Source: Flavobacterium suaedae
GTDB taxonomy: Bacteria > Bacteroidota > Bacteroidia > Flavobacteriales > Flavobacteriaceae
Assembly (NCBI RefSeq): GCF_014642915.1
Contig: NZ_BMJE01000002.1
Location: 522,703 to 586,702 of the forward strand
Direction of reading: 5' to 3'
Length of the DNA: 64,000 nucleotides
Part shown: piece by piece, positions 51,740-60,984 of the stretch
How the letters are laid out: every line of letters begins with the position of its first letter
Numbering within the stretch: the first letter of the stretch is position 1
Position numbers and translations under genes: made by a program
Notes under the pieces: model-generated
What the model was told of the DNA's origin: nothing
Database searches by the model: none
The model's input: only the letters and a program-made list of their open reading frames with translations

Positions 51740-51835
51740 ATGGCAGTAAATAACGAAGAGATGTTGGTAATAACTGATGAAATGAAAGAAATTTTGGTTC
51801 ATAACATTGAAGTTATAGACCCTACCGGTGAATAA
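51740..51835 (+). CDS. 31-residue acidic small protein, unknown
   Basis: ATG 51740 to TAA 51833-51835 encodes MAVNNEEMLVITDEMKEI then LVHNIEVIDPTGE. It lies 27 bp after dnaB, with a strong terminator 20 bp further on, so it would be on the dnaB transcript. No homologue recognised. It could be a genuine small protein or a relic; the sequence is free of low-complexity. Confidence 0.4.
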   Translation: MAVNNEEMLVITDEMKEILVHNIEVIDPTGE

Positions 51836-51854
51836 GCCAGTTATTTTATTAAAA

Positions 51855-51889
51855 CAAAAAGCGTATTAGTAATTCTGATACGCTTTTTT
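51855..51889 (+). terminator. Intrinsic terminator of the dnaB transcript
   Basis: Stem AAAAAGCGTAT-...-ATACGCTTTTT (51856-51888) followed by TG, downstream of the 31-residue ORF. Confidence 0.8.
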
Positions 51890-51937
51890 GTTTACTGTAT
51901 AGTGCTAAACTTGCTACTAATGCGTTATACATTTTGT

Positions 51938-51945
51938 TATCTTTG
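51938..51945 (+). promoter_or_regulatory. -7 element TATCTTTG of the secreted GATase-like gene
   Basis: Exact TAnnTTTG, 17 bp before the first ATG. Confidence 0.65.
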
Positions 51946-51962
51946 GTGTAAATTGGATAATA

Positions 51963-53228
51963 ATGATGATGCGAAAACTTTTTATATATACATTTTTACT
52001 TTTAATATCATTTGTTTCACGTGCCTCGATGGTATTGATACCTATGGATGATACCTCTCAGGTTAATCATTTAAAAGCCTATGGTATTACGTACTGGACG
52101 CTCGATAAAGATTATAAAGTAAGCTGGTTATTAAACTACAGAGGAGGTTCTTTTTTATTGCCGGACAGAGAGGAAATAAGAAGAGAATGTAAAATAAGAG
52201 GGGTTAGTTTTGAAATTATAACAGATGGAGAGGCTAACGCTATACTGGACGAGATAAGCAGTCCTTCTCAGAATAAAGAGACCGTAATACTGGAAAAAGC
52301 ACCAAAAATAGCCGTTTATTCGCCCCCGGGAAAGCAACCTTGGGATGATGCTGTAACTATGGTACTAACCTACGCCGAAATTCCTTTCACTACTATTTAT
52401 GATGAAGAAGTTTTAAATGATGCGCTGCTTTTATATGATTGGTTACACCTGCATCACGAAGACTTTACAGGGCAATACGGTAAGTTTTTCGGTGCATATA
52501 GAAATGCACCTTGGTATTTAGAGCAAAAACGTGAAGCAGAAGAATTAGCCCAAAGGCTAGGCTATAGTAAAGTGTCTGAAGAAAAAATGGCTGTTGCTGA
52601 TAAAATAAGAGATTATGTAGTAGGCGGTGGGTTTATGTTTGCTATGTGTTCGGCCACTGATACTTTTGATATAGCACTTGCTGCGGAGGATGTGGATATA
52701 TGTGAACCAATGTTTGACGGAGATCCTAGTGAACCAAATTATCAATCTAAAATAGATTATAACAACTCATTTGCATTTAAAAACTTTATACTGGAACGTA
52801 GCCCTATGGTTTACGAGTTTTCGGATATAGATACTACCAACGATCGAAAAATACCTTTTGAGCAGGATTACTTTACTTTAATGGAATATTCTGCTAAGTG
52901 GGACCCTGTACCTACTATGCTTTGCCAAAACCACACACAATTAGTAAAAGGTTTTATGGGGCAAACTACTGCTTACAGAGCAGACAGGGTTAAATCTAAC
53001 GTGCTTGTTATGGGGATGAATAAACTTAATAACGAAGCACGCTATATTCATGGTACTAAAGGCAAGGGTATGTTTACTTTTTATGGCGGGCATGACCCGG
53101 AAGATTATCAGCATAGAGTAGGGGATGCACCAACCGTTTTAGACTTGCACCCAAATTCTCCCGGCTACAGGCTTATACTTAATAATGTATTATTCCCTGC
53201 AGCCAGAAAGAAAAAACAAAAAACGTGA
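51963..53228 (+). CDS. Secreted protein with class I glutamine amidotransferase-like fold (often labelled asparagine synthetase B)
   Basis: 421 aa; ATG codons at 51963, 51966 and 51969 are all possible. N-terminal Sec signal (about residues 1-21). It has a beta-rich N-terminal part and a GATase1-like domain: 'KIAVYSPPGKQPWDDAVTMV', 'EIPFTTIYDEEVL', and 'VVGGGFMFAMCSATDTFDIALA' with a Cys in the nucleophile-elbow position. Bacteroidota homologues are commonly called asparagine synthetase B, but no AsnB (Ntn + synthetase) domains are visible, so I reject that name. The activity is unknown and it is probably periplasmic. Confidence 0.85.
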   Translation: MMMRKLFIYTFLLLISFVSRASMVLIPMDDTSQVNHLKAYGITYWTLDKDYKVSWLLNYRGGSFLLPDREEIRRECKIRGVSFEIITDGEANAILDEISSPSQNKETVILEKAPKIAVYSPPGKQPWDDAVTMVLTYAEIPFTTIYDEEVLNDALLLYDWLHLHHEDFTGQYGKFFGAYRNAPWYLEQKREAEELAQRLGYSKVSEEKMAVADKIRDYVVGGGFMFAMCSATDTFDIALAAEDVDICEPMFDGDPSEPNYQSKIDYNNSFAFKNFILERSPMVYEFSDIDTTNDRKIPFEQDYFTLMEYSAKWDPVPTMLCQNHTQLVKGFMGQTTAYRADRVKSNVLVMGMNKLNNEARYIHGTKGKGMFTFYGGHDPEDYQHRVGDAPTVLDLHPNSPGYRLILNNVLFPAARKKKQKT

Positions 53229-53369
53229 TTTGATTAATAATAGGTCTTAATATTTAATGAAAAGATTACTCCAAAAATATTCTCAGAAACAGCTCATTTA
53301 TTTGAAAAACTATATATAAATTTTCTCTTCGCATATATACCTATTGCTATTTTACATATTATTTTTAAT

Positions 53370-53552
53370 TTGGCGGGAGTAATTCCTGTCAATTTTAATG
53401 ACGAAAAAATATATGGTATAGGAGCAGTATTAGTTATAATAATATTTTTTATGCCTTTTGCAACTCTAATTCTTACAATATGTGCATGGTCATATTTTAT
53501 GATTGGAAATTTTATTATAAGAACATTAAATAAGATTTTTAATAAATCATAA
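53370..53552 (+). CDS. Small membrane protein, start uncertain (frame open from 53244)
   Basis: From TTG 53370 it has 60 aa with two hydrophobic stretches. The frame extends upstream without stop to 53244 and still looks coding ('ITPKIFSETAHLFEKLYINF' and a further hydrophobic segment) but contains no ATG, GTG or TTG before 53370. The original gene may therefore have lost its start or begin at ATT/ATA (for example 53265). Function unknown. Confidence 0.5.
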   Translation: MAGVIPVNFNDEKIYGIGAVLVIIIFFMPFATLILTICAWSYFMIGNFIIRTLNKIFNKS

Positions 53553-53553
53553 C

Positions 53554-53871
53554 TTATTCTTTAACCTTTATCGGTATTTCACCATAAGTAGAGTAGCCAC
53601 CTATTTTTTCAAGATTAACATTTACATCAAGTTCATCATAGGTATTAATACCTTTAATGTTTACATCAATAACTTCGCTGTTTTTTAAGGTAACATTTAT
53701 ACTGCCATCTTTATTTACAGGTACTACTGCATAATCAGGGTTGCTGTTATTTTCTGTTTCTGTAGTAGCTGCATGTGCTGTAGAAATTAAATCTATTTTT
53801 TCTAGCGTGTTAATAGTAAGACAAACTGCTATTACTGTTAGGATAAATTTAGTGTATCTGTCATTTTTCAT
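53554..53871 (-). CDS. Small exported or membrane-anchored protein, function unknown
   Basis: 105 aa. Hydrophobic segment about 8-24 then 'LISTAHAATTETENN', a plausible signal cleavage or anchor. The mature part is Asn/Val-rich beta sequence ('VVPVNKDGSINVTLKNSEVI', 'DELDVNVNLEKIGGY'). Convergent with, and 2 bp from, the preceding membrane protein frame. No motif. Confidence 0.75.
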   Translation of the reverse strand: MKNDRYTKFILTVIAVCLTINTLEKIDLISTAHAATTETENNSNPDYAVVPVNKDGSINVTLKNSEVIDVNIKGINTYDELDVNVNLEKIGGYSTYGEIPIKVKE

Positions 53872-53937
53872 GGTTGAATTATTTATATGTTATAAGTTAA
53901 AAATACTCAAAATCATTAATGTAAACCGTTAATTTTT

Positions 53938-53945
53938 TATATTTG
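53938..53945 (+). promoter_or_regulatory. -7 element TATATTTG of the DUF4833-like gene
   Basis: Exact TAnnTTTG, 28 bp before ATG 53974. Confidence 0.6.
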
Positions 53946-53973
53946 AGTACAAGGGTTTTAAAACCAATATCTC

Positions 53974-54483
53974 ATGAAAAAATTACTATTGCTATTTGTT
54001 TACTTAATATCTTATTACACTATTGCTCAAAATGGCTACCCTATACCCGATAGTGTGTCTAACAGATTATTTTATATTCAGCATAGTAATAATCATAATA
54101 CATATGTTTATGATGCCGATATTAAGAAAGGAGTATTGAATAATGATGAGCCTGTTATAGCTTATCGGATAATATATACAAGAGGCGGTATTAAGGCAGA
54201 CTTAACAGGGCTACAGCGAAGATTGGCCTATGGGGTTAAGTTTAAAAAAATAGAAGACAATTCCTGTGTATTTACTTTAGCGGCATATCCTGAAAAAGAA
54301 CTGTTTTTAAGAGTAACTAAAAAAGGGAGAGCCTATGTTATGGTTAACGTAAATGGTAAAAATTTAATTTTGAGCAGAATGTTTCTATTTTCTAATAAAT
54401 TAGGTACAAAAGTAGATTGTATTAATTTTTATGGGAAAGACATAAAAACAGGGAAGAACATTGTTGAAAAGTTTTATCCCTAA
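53974..54483 (+). CDS. DUF4833-like secreted protein
   Basis: 169 aa, Sec signal 1-18 (ending TIAQ before NGY). 'NRLFYIQHSNNHNTYVYDA' and 'LTGLQRRLAYGVKFK' resemble the DUF4833 family, and 'YVMVNVNGKNLILSRMFLFSN' fits its beta-barrel-like C-terminal part. Function unknown and probably periplasmic. Monocistronic between its promoter and a shared terminator. Confidence 0.78.
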   Translation: MKKLLLLFVYLISYYTIAQNGYPIPDSVSNRLFYIQHSNNHNTYVYDADIKKGVLNNDEPVIAYRIIYTRGGIKADLTGLQRRLAYGVKFKKIEDNSCVFTLAAYPEKELFLRVTKKGRAYVMVNVNGKNLILSRMFLFSNKLGTKVDCINFYGKDIKTGKNIVEKFYP

Positions 54484-54510
54484 TAGTAAGAAATTTATAT
54501 AATATTCAAA

Positions 54511-54541
54511 TAAAAACCCTGCTCATAGAGCAGGGTTTATT
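54511..54541. terminator. Bidirectional terminator between the DUF4833-like gene and rplT
   Basis: Stem AAACCCTGCTC-ATA-GAGCAGGGTTT flanked by A and T runs; serves both convergent transcripts. Confidence 0.8.
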
Positions 54542-54578
54542 TATTATAAGTAAGAAATATTGTGTTTATAAAACGTTC

Positions 54579-54923
54579 TTATTTAACTTGCTTAACTATA
54601 GCAGCAAAAGCTTCAGGGTGGTTCATAGCAAGGTCTGCAAGAACTTTTCTGTTAAGCTCTATGTTCGCTGCTTTAACTTTACCCATAAATTGAGAATAAC
54701 TCATTCCGTGAAGTCTTGCGGCAGCGTTAATACGCATAATCCATAAAGAACGGAAATTTCTCTTCTTTTGCTTTCTGTCGCGGTAAGCATATTGCATTGC
54801 TTTATCTACCGCGTTTTTAGCTACTGTCCAAACGTTTTTACGTCTTCCAAAGTAACCTTTGGCTTGCTTCAATACTCTTTTTCTACGAGCTCTAGAAGCT
54901 ACTGCATTTACTGATCTTGGCAT
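54579..54923 (-). CDS. rplT: 50S ribosomal protein bL20
   Basis: 114 aa, very basic, binds 23S rRNA early in assembly. '[18 protein letters not shown]' is the typical start (family MPR.....), then '[20 protein letters not shown]' and '[20 protein letters not shown]'. Last gene of the thrS-infC-rpmI-rplT run. In other bacteria L20 represses its own operon through the leader; nothing equivalent was examined here. Confidence 0.98.
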   Translation of the reverse strand: MPRSVNAVASRARRKRVLKQAKGYFGRRKNVWTVAKNAVDKAMQYAYRDRKQKKRNFRSLWIMRINAAARLHGMSYSQFMGKVKAANIELNRKVLADLAMNHPEAFAAIVKQVK

Positions 54924-55020
54924 AATTTTTCTTTTTTTGTAGCAGGCGCTCTTTTATATTGTTAAGAGACTTTGTGGCCATACTCCAGGGTTATTAAAAT
55001 TGTTTTAACCGAAACAACAA

Positions 55021-55218
55021 TTATTTTATTAGTAACTGTTGTTTAATACTTGTCTCATCAGATGGGTGTACCAACGTTGAATGAGTAAGTGCAAGCTTAC
55101 GCTTTTTACTTTTCTTAGTCAGGATGTGACTTTTAAAAGCATGCTTTCTTTTGATTTTTCCAGAGCCTGTAACTTTAAAGCGTTTCTTAGCGCTGGATTT
55201 CGTCTTCATTTTAGGCAT
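55021..55218 (-). CDS. rpmI: 50S ribosomal protein bL35
   Basis: 65 aa. '[20 protein letters not shown]' is the conserved start, followed by '[21 protein letters not shown]'. Between infC and rplT as in E. coli. Confidence 0.98.
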   Translation of the reverse strand: MPKMKTKSSAKKRFKVTGSGKIKRKHAFKSHILTKKSKKRKLALTHSTLVHPSDETSIKQQLLIK

Positions 55219-55265
55219 TTTCTTCCTGTATTTAGTTATTCTTACTTATCTCTTTATATTGTTTA

Positions 55266-55823
55266 TTACTTCTTCTTTTTAGGAGCAATAAACATAATCA
55301 TTCTCTTACCTTCTAATACCGGCATAGATTCTACCTTACCATATTCCTCAAGGTCTTGTGCCAGTCTAAGTAAAAGTATTTGTCCTTGTTCTTTATATAT
55401 AATAGAGCGACCTTTAAAAAATACAAATGCCTTTAGTTTAGATCCTTCTTTAAGGAATTTTTCAGCATTTTTCTTTTTAAACTCATAGTCATGCTCATCT
55501 GTTTGAGGACCGAAACGAATTTCCTTCACAGTAATTTGTGAAGACTTTGCTTTAAGCATTTTTTCACGTTTCTTTTGCTCATAAAGGAACTTTTTATAGT
55601 CCATTATTTTACATACAGGTGGTTCAGCCTTAGGAGATATCTCTACTAAGTCCAATTCCTGCTCTTCTGCCATTTTCATGGCAGCACCTGTTTTGTAAAC
55701 ACCGGCTTCAACATTGTCTCCAACAAGTCGTACTTCCGGGATCTTTATGTGCTCGTTAATCCTGTGCGGGTCTTTTTTTTCAACGCGACCTCTAAAACCT
55801 CTTCTGTTGTTTCGTATAGCTAT
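55266..55823 (-). CDS. infC: Translation initiation factor IF-3, non-standard ATA start
   Basis: 185 aa. The frame contains no ATG, GTG or TTG between the upstream stop and residue 49 ([15 protein letters not shown]), yet the N-terminal domain is clearly coded ('[20 protein letters not shown]' and the segment after it). The best start is ATA 55823, giving IAIRNNRR..., read as Met, 17 bp after thrS. IF-3 genes often use rare starts (ATT in E. coli) because IF-3 rejects non-canonical starts, giving negative autoregulation. The C-terminal domain includes '[20 protein letters not shown]'. Confidence 0.93.
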   Translation of the reverse strand: MAIRNNRRGFRGRVEKKDPHRINEHIKIPEVRLVGDNVEAGVYKTGAAMKMAEEQELDLVEISPKAEPPVCKIMDYKKFLYEQKKREKMLKAKSSQITVKEIRFGPQTDEHDYEFKKKNAEKFLKEGSKLKAFVFFKGRSIIYKEQGQILLLRLAQDLEEYGKVESMPVLEGKRMIMFIAPKKKK

Positions 55824-55840
55824 GGCTCTAAAATTTTAAA

Positions 55841-57793
55841 TTAAACTTCAAATGGTTGTAGTACTTTATTTACCTCTTCCTGTACTAAGGAAGCAAACTC
55901 TTCAATTGACATGGTTCGGTTTGATTTACCGTCGTCACCATGACGTCGTACAGATACCGTACCATTTTTTTCTTCTTCCTCACCAACTATCAGCATAAAC
56001 GGAAGTTTCTGAACTTCAGCCTCCCTGATTTTCTTACCGATAGTCTCGTTTCGGTTATCAATTAGGGCGCGAATTTCGTGATTTTCCAGCAATTGTAAAA
56101 CTTTTTTAGCATAATTTTCATATTTCTCACTAAGAGACAGTATGATAGCTTGCTCCGGCATTAGCCAAAGCGGGAAGTTTCCTGCTGTATTTTCAAGCAA
56201 AATTGCAATAAAACGCTCCATTGAACCAAACGGTGCACGGTGAATCATAACCGGACGGTGTAACTCATTGTCAGATCCCTTATAAGTCAGATCAAAACGC
56301 TCCGGTAAGTTATAATCTACCTGTATGGTACCCAATTGCCACTGGCGGCCTAAAGCATCTTTAACCATAAAGTCAAGCTTAGGACCGTAAAAAGCAGCCT
56401 CTCCATATTCAACTACTGTGTTAAGATTTTTATCTTTTGCAGCATTGATAATAGCATTTTCCGCTTTTTCCCAGTTTTCTTCTGTACCTATATATTTTTC
56501 TTTGTTCTCAGGATCACGTAATGATATTTGCGCGCTAAAGTTTTCGAACCCTAATGAACCGAATACATAAAGCACCAAGTCAATTACTTTTTTGAATTCT
56601 TCATCCAACTGATCAGGAGTACAGAAAATGTGTGCATCATCCTGAGTAAATCCACGTACACGAGTTAACCCATGTAACTCACCACTTTGCTCATAACGGT
56701 ACACTGTACCAAATTCAGCATAACGTTTTGGTAAATCTTTATACGACCAAGGTTTGTTATTGAATATCTCGCAGTGGTGCGGACAGTTCATAGGTTTTAA
56801 TAAAAACTCTTCACCTTCGTTTGGTGTGTGTATCGGTTGGAAACTATCAGCACCATATTTAGCATAGTGACCTGATGTTACATATAATTCTTTTTGCCCA
56901 ATGTGTGGTGTTACCACTTGCTCGTAACCTGCTTTTTGTTGCGCTTTCTTTAAAAAGTTTTCTAAACGCTCACGTAAAGCCGCTCCTTTAGGTAACCATA
57001 ACGGTAAGCCTTGCCCAACTTTTTGAGAGAACGTAAACAACTCTAGCTCTTTACCCAGTTTACGGTGGTCGCGACGCTTAGCCTCTTCCAGCATTTGCAG
57101 GTATTCTGTAAGTTCCTTTTGTTTCGGGAATGATATACCGTAAACACGTGTAAGCTGCTTGTTCTTTTCATCACCACGCCAGTATGCACCGGCAACACTC
57201 ATTATTTTTATTGCTTTTATAATACCTGTGTTTGGTATGTGACCTCCACGGCATAAATCAGTAAAAGTTGAGTGATCGCAGAAGGTTATAGTACCGTCTT
57301 CAAGGTTTTCTATAAGCTCTACTTTGTATGGGTTTTCTTCTTTTTTATACATTGCCAATGCATCTGCTTTACTCACAGAACGCATTTTAAACTCATGCTT
57401 TTCTTTAGAGATAGCAAGCATGCGGTCTTCAATCGCTTTAAAATCTTTTTCGGTAACCACATGGTCGCCAAAATCAACATCGTAATAAAAACCGTTGTCA
57501 ATAGCAGGACCAATAGTTAGCTTAACACCCGGGTACATTTCCTGTATTGCCTGTGCTAAAACGTGCGATGTAGAGTGCCAAAAGGCTTTTTTACCTTCAG
57601 CATCCTTCCAAGTATATAATATTAACGAACCGTCGGTGGTCAGTGGGGTCTTGGTTTCAACGGTTGTACCATTAAAGCTGGCAGAAATAACATTTCTTGC
57701 TAAGCCTTCGCTTATACTCATGGCTACGTCCATGGGAGTTACTCCCTCGTCGAATTTCTTGACTGATCCGTCCGGTAATGTAATATTTATCAT
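55841..57793 (-). CDS. thrS: Threonyl-tRNA synthetase
   Basis: 650 aa. TGS domain (1-60), editing domain with '[20 protein letters not shown]' and '[10 protein letters not shown]', catalytic class II core with '[14 protein letters not shown]' (zinc Cys and His), '[14 protein letters not shown]' and '[17 protein letters not shown]', and a C-terminal anticodon domain. Start ATG 57793, promoter TATCTTTG just upstream. First gene of the run with infC, rpmI and rplT. Confidence 0.98.
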   Translation of the reverse strand: MINITLPDGSVKKFDEGVTPMDVAMSISEGLARNVISASFNGTTVETKTPLTTDGSLILYTWKDAEGKKAFWHSTSHVLAQAIQEMYPGVKLTIGPAIDNGFYYDVDFGDHVVTEKDFKAIEDRMLAISKEKHEFKMRSVSKADALAMYKKEENPYKVELIENLEDGTITFCDHSTFTDLCRGGHIPNTGIIKAIKIMSVAGAYWRGDEKNKQLTRVYGISFPKQKELTEYLQMLEEAKRRDHRKLGKELELFTFSQKVGQGLPLWLPKGAALRERLENFLKKAQQKAGYEQVVTPHIGQKELYVTSGHYAKYGADSFQPIHTPNEGEEFLLKPMNCPHHCEIFNNKPWSYKDLPKRYAEFGTVYRYEQSGELHGLTRVRGFTQDDAHIFCTPDQLDEEFKKVIDLVLYVFGSLGFENFSAQISLRDPENKEKYIGTEENWEKAENAIINAAKDKNLNTVVEYGEAAFYGPKLDFMVKDALGRQWQLGTIQVDYNLPERFDLTYKGSDNELHRPVMIHRAPFGSMERFIAILLENTAGNFPLWLMPEQAIILSLSEKYENYAKKVLQLLENHEIRALIDNRNETIGKKIREAEVQKLPFMLIVGEEEEKNGTVSVRRHGDDGKSNRTMSIEEFASLVQEEVNKVLQPFEV

Positions 57794-57813
57794 TGTTAAA
57801 TTTTTATGAAGAG

Positions 57814-57821
57814 CAAAGATA
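57814..57821 (-). promoter_or_regulatory. -7 element TATCTTTG of thrS
   Basis: Exact TAnnTTTG on the minus strand, 20 bp before the ATG, leaving almost no leader for attenuation. Confidence 0.7.
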
Positions 57822-57925
57822 GGGGATTACACGGAGTAGTGCAATAGATTGAAGCAAGTTATAATCATTAATATTATGTAAAGTGTTGCTTTTAAAAAGT
57901 GTATTATTGAGATAATAAGAAAGAA

Positions 57926-57950
57926 TTAAAAAATCCGCCATTTGGCGGAC
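57926..57950 (-). terminator. Terminator of the 38-residue basic protein gene
   Basis: Minus-strand TCCGCC-AAAT-GGCGGA followed by TTTTTTAATT. Confidence 0.75.
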
Positions 57951-57958
57951 TACTTAAT

Positions 57959-58075
57959 TTACTTTTTCTTTTGTGGTGGTGTTTTACCGGGTGCAGTAGG
58001 ATTATTCCCTCTGCCTTTGCCAGAGGCGTTGCCTGTTTTAGCAGGTCCGTTTTTAGGCGCTGGTTTCGTTGCCAT
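57959..58075 (-). CDS. 38-residue basic Pro/Lys/Gly-rich protein
   Basis: ATG 58075 to TAA encodes MATKPAPKNGPAKTGNASG then KGRGNNPTAPGKTPPQKKK. Low complexity, no secondary structure expected. A strong terminator nine bases after the stop supports a real gene. Such short basic proteins recur in Flavobacterium genomes, from memory; the function is unknown. Confidence 0.7.
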   Translation of the reverse strand: MATKPAPKNGPAKTGNASGKGRGNNPTAPGKTPPQKKK

Positions 58076-58220
58076 AATTTAAAAATTTAGTTACATAAAT
58101 GTATGAAATATTTATACAAGATAGATATGGTTAAAAGCCTAAATTTTTCTTAAATAATTACAGGTTGGATATTGTTTGAATAACTTTAGGTGCCTATTTA
58201 ATCACCTTTAAATATTATTT

Positions 58221-60368
58221 ATGAAAAAAAATCAACAACAAGACAAATCCCCTAAAAATGCCAAGCTGGAAGACCTGGAACGTAACAGGGAATACAGCGA
58301 AGGACAATATAACACCACCGACCAAGGTGTGCGCATTAATGATGACCATAATTCCCTAAAAGCAGGAGATAGAGGACCATCGTTACTGGAAGACTTTATT
58401 ATGCGTGAAAAAATTACGCATTTTGACCATGAGCGTATCCCTGAACGAATTGTACACGCTCGTGGTTCGGCAGCACACGGTTATTTCGAAGCCTATGGCA
58501 ATGTAGGGGAATATACCAAAGCTGGTTTCCTGAATGATACTTCTATTAAAACGCCGGTATTTGTACGTTTCTCTACTGTAGCGGGATTCCGTGGCAGTAC
58601 CGACCTTGCTCGTGACGTACGTGGTTTTGCTGTTAAGTTCTATACACAGGAGGGAAATTTTGACCTTGTAGGTAATAACATTCCTGTATTTTTTATTCAG
58701 GATGCAATGAAGTTTCCTGACCTTATCCATGCTGTAAAACCGGAGCCTCATAACGAAATACCACAGGCACAATCGGCACACGATACTTTTTGGGACTTTA
58801 TTTCCCTTATGCCCGAATCTATGCACATGATTATGTGGGCCATGAGCGACCGTGCCATCCCTAGAAGTTTACGTATGATGGAGGGGTTTGGCGTGCATAC
58901 TTTCCGCTTCGTAAATAAAGAAGGTAAATCTACTTTTGTAAAATTCCACTGGAAACCTAAATTAGGTACGCATAGCGTGGTATGGGACGAAGCACTGAAA
59001 ATATCAGGTAACGACCCTGATTTCCACAGGAGGGATTTATATGATGCTATAGAAAACGGTGATTTCCCGGAATGGGAACTCGGTGTACAGCTTATACCGG
59101 AAGAGGATGAACACAAATATGATTTCGACCTGCTTGACCCTACCAAATTAGTACCGGAAGAATTAGTGCCGGTTACCAAAATAGGGCGTATGGTACTTAA
59201 CCGTAACCCGGATAACTTTTTTGCGGAAACGGAACAGGTGGCATTCCATCCCGGTCATGTAGTGCCGGGGATTGATTTTACTAACGACCCATTGTTACAG
59301 GGCAGGCTTTTCTCCTATACTGACACGCAGCTTTCGAGATTAGGAAGCCCTAATTTTCATGAAATACCTATTAACCGTACTATTGCTCCGATGCACAATA
59401 ACCAGCGCGACGGGCACATGAGGCAGGAAATAAACGTAGGCAAGTCCAGCTATAGTCCTAATACCCTTGGCGGTGGATGCCCTTTTCAGGCAAAAATGGC
59501 CGATGGTGGTTTTGTAAGCCATCATGAACGTGTTGATGCACATAAAGTACGCGCCCGCAGCGAAAGTTTTAGCGACCACTTTAGTCAGGCTGCTTTATTT
59601 TATGAAAGCCAGAGCGAAGTAGAGCAAGGGCATATAGCTAATGCATTACAGTTTGAGCTTAGTAAAGTTGAGACCGTTGATGTAAGAGAACGTATGTTAG
59701 GAATGCTTGCAATGGTGAATAAAGATTTAGCTAAAAAAGTTGGAGAAGGACTTGGTTTAAAAGTACCTGCCAAAGTAGAGAAACCACTCAACCGTGGTAT
59801 AGGGGCCGATGCAGACCCGAAAAAGCATGAGCCTAAACCTGCAGATAATAAGTATAAACCTTCTAAAGCGTTAAGCATGTTGCATAACCCGACTATAACG
59901 GATACTATTGAAACAAGAATGGTTGCCTTTATATGCGGAGAAGGTGTTAGTGAGGATAATTTGAAAAACCTTAAAAAAGCACTTGAAAATAAGGGAGCTA
60001 TGGCTAAAATTGTTGCTCCGAATGCAGGAGGAATTAAGACAGATAAAGGAACTGAAATGAAAGCAGATTTTACTTTCTTCAACTCTTCTTCTGTATTGTT
60101 TGATGCGGTATATGTAGCAGGAGCTAAGAATATAGAAGCCCTTGCGGATAATAATAATGTAAAAGAATTTATTAATAACGCTTATAAACATTGTAAGGTT
60201 ATTGGTTTTGGCGCTGATACCAAAAAGGTTTTAGATAAAACTATGATTGACAACGATGACGATGCCGGCGTACTTATAGCGGATAAAAAATCAGGTGATA
60301 AGTTTTCCGATGAATTTATTAGATTGCTTGGCAAGCACAGAGTTTGGGAGCGTGAGTCAAAACTATAA
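58221..60368 (+). CDS. katE: Large-subunit catalase (HPII/KatE type, clade 2)
   Basis: Decomposes hydrogen peroxide in the cytosol. 715 aa. The catalytic His is His79 in 'RIVHARGSAAHG'. 'FVRFSTVAGFRGSTDLARDVRG' and 'DLVGNNIPVFF' (Asn) are the heme pocket, and the proximal heme Tyr lies in 'RLFSYTDTQLSRLG'. After residue 550 there is a Lys/Pro linker and a flavodoxin/GATase-like C-terminal domain typical of large catalases. Monocistronic with a terminator after it. Confidence 0.96.
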   Translation: MKKNQQQDKSPKNAKLEDLERNREYSEGQYNTTDQGVRINDDHNSLKAGDRGPSLLEDFIMREKITHFDHERIPERIVHARGSAAHGYFEAYGNVGEYTKAGFLNDTSIKTPVFVRFSTVAGFRGSTDLARDVRGFAVKFYTQEGNFDLVGNNIPVFFIQDAMKFPDLIHAVKPEPHNEIPQAQSAHDTFWDFISLMPESMHMIMWAMSDRAIPRSLRMMEGFGVHTFRFVNKEGKSTFVKFHWKPKLGTHSVVWDEALKISGNDPDFHRRDLYDAIENGDFPEWELGVQLIPEEDEHKYDFDLLDPTKLVPEELVPVTKIGRMVLNRNPDNFFAETEQVAFHPGHVVPGIDFTNDPLLQGRLFSYTDTQLSRLGSPNFHEIPINRTIAPMHNNQRDGHMRQEINVGKSSYSPNTLGGGCPFQAKMADGGFVSHHERVDAHKVRARSESFSDHFSQAALFYESQSEVEQGHIANALQFELSKVETVDVRERMLGMLAMVNKDLAKKVGEGLGLKVPAKVEKPLNRGIGADADPKKHEPKPADNKYKPSKALSMLHNPTITDTIETRMVAFICGEGVSEDNLKNLKKALENKGAMAKIVAPNAGGIKTDKGTEMKADFTFFNSSSVLFDAVYVAGAKNIEALADNNNVKEFINNAYKHCKVIGFGADTKKVLDKTMIDNDDDAGVLIADKKSGDKFSDEFIRLLGKHRVWERESKL

Positions 60369-60393
60369 TTTATTGAAGGTTTAGTATAAACAT

Positions 60394-60424
60394 AAAAAAA
60401 TCCGCCAAAGAGCGGATTTTTTTG
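60394..60424 (+). terminator. Intrinsic terminator of katE
   Basis: Stem AAAAATCCGC-CAAAGA-GCGGATTTTT followed by further T. Confidence 0.8.
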
Positions 60425-60450
60425 TGTATTATTAATTTATGTAAAATTAT

Positions 60451-60897
60451 TTAGGCTGCTTCCCTTATTTCGGTATGTCTTATTTCTCCGCCGGTAGTAC
60501 CTGTGTTACTTCCTAAAAATATAGCTACAAGGCTTAGTGCTAAAATAATTACATTAATTACAGTGCTAAACGATTTCTCTTTTAGGTTAGCCCACAGTCC
60601 TACTAAAGCCAGTACACCAAGAGCATATGAGAAAAGTATAAAAATTTCGGCAGCCTCTTCGTGCTCGTGGATAATGTGGTGGTCTGCCAATTCCATATCT
60701 TCTACAACTTCCTCTGCACCTTCACCGGAAACCGCAGCAGGAATAGTACATATTGCTCCCAGTATAAAAACCAAACAAGCAGTACGTTTAACAATAGCCG
60801 AACGGGTAATAAATCCGCCAATTAAAATTAACAGTCCTATAATAGGTATAATAATAGGCAGGTGGTTTACTAACAGGTGAAAATGCGCGTCGTTCAT
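60451..60897 (-). CDS. Small multispanning membrane protein, function unknown
   Basis: 148 aa with four hydrophobic segments (about 12-27, 38-55, 88-101, 110-127). A histidine/acid-rich stretch between segments 2 and 3 ('MELADHHIIHEHEEAAE') could bind metal. The pattern is reminiscent of DUF2231-type membrane proteins. Convergent with katE. Confidence 0.75.
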   Translation of the reverse strand: MNDAHFHLLVNHLPIIIPIIGLLILIGGFITRSAIVKRTACLVFILGAICTIPAAVSGEGAEEVVEDMELADHHIIHEHEEAAEIFILFSYALGVLALVGLWANLKEKSFSTVINVIILALSLVAIFLGSNTGTTGGEIRHTEIREAA

Positions 60898-60984
60898 AAT
60901 AGTTATTTTTATAATGTAAAAATATAGTATTTGTAACTATATATAAGTAAAGCATCACAAAAAAACTACATTAGCCTGTTAACT

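Noticed and set aside
51963..53228. Label asparagine synthetase B
   Set aside because: No N-terminal nucleophile glutaminase or synthetase domain; a secreted protein with a GATase1-like fold fits better.
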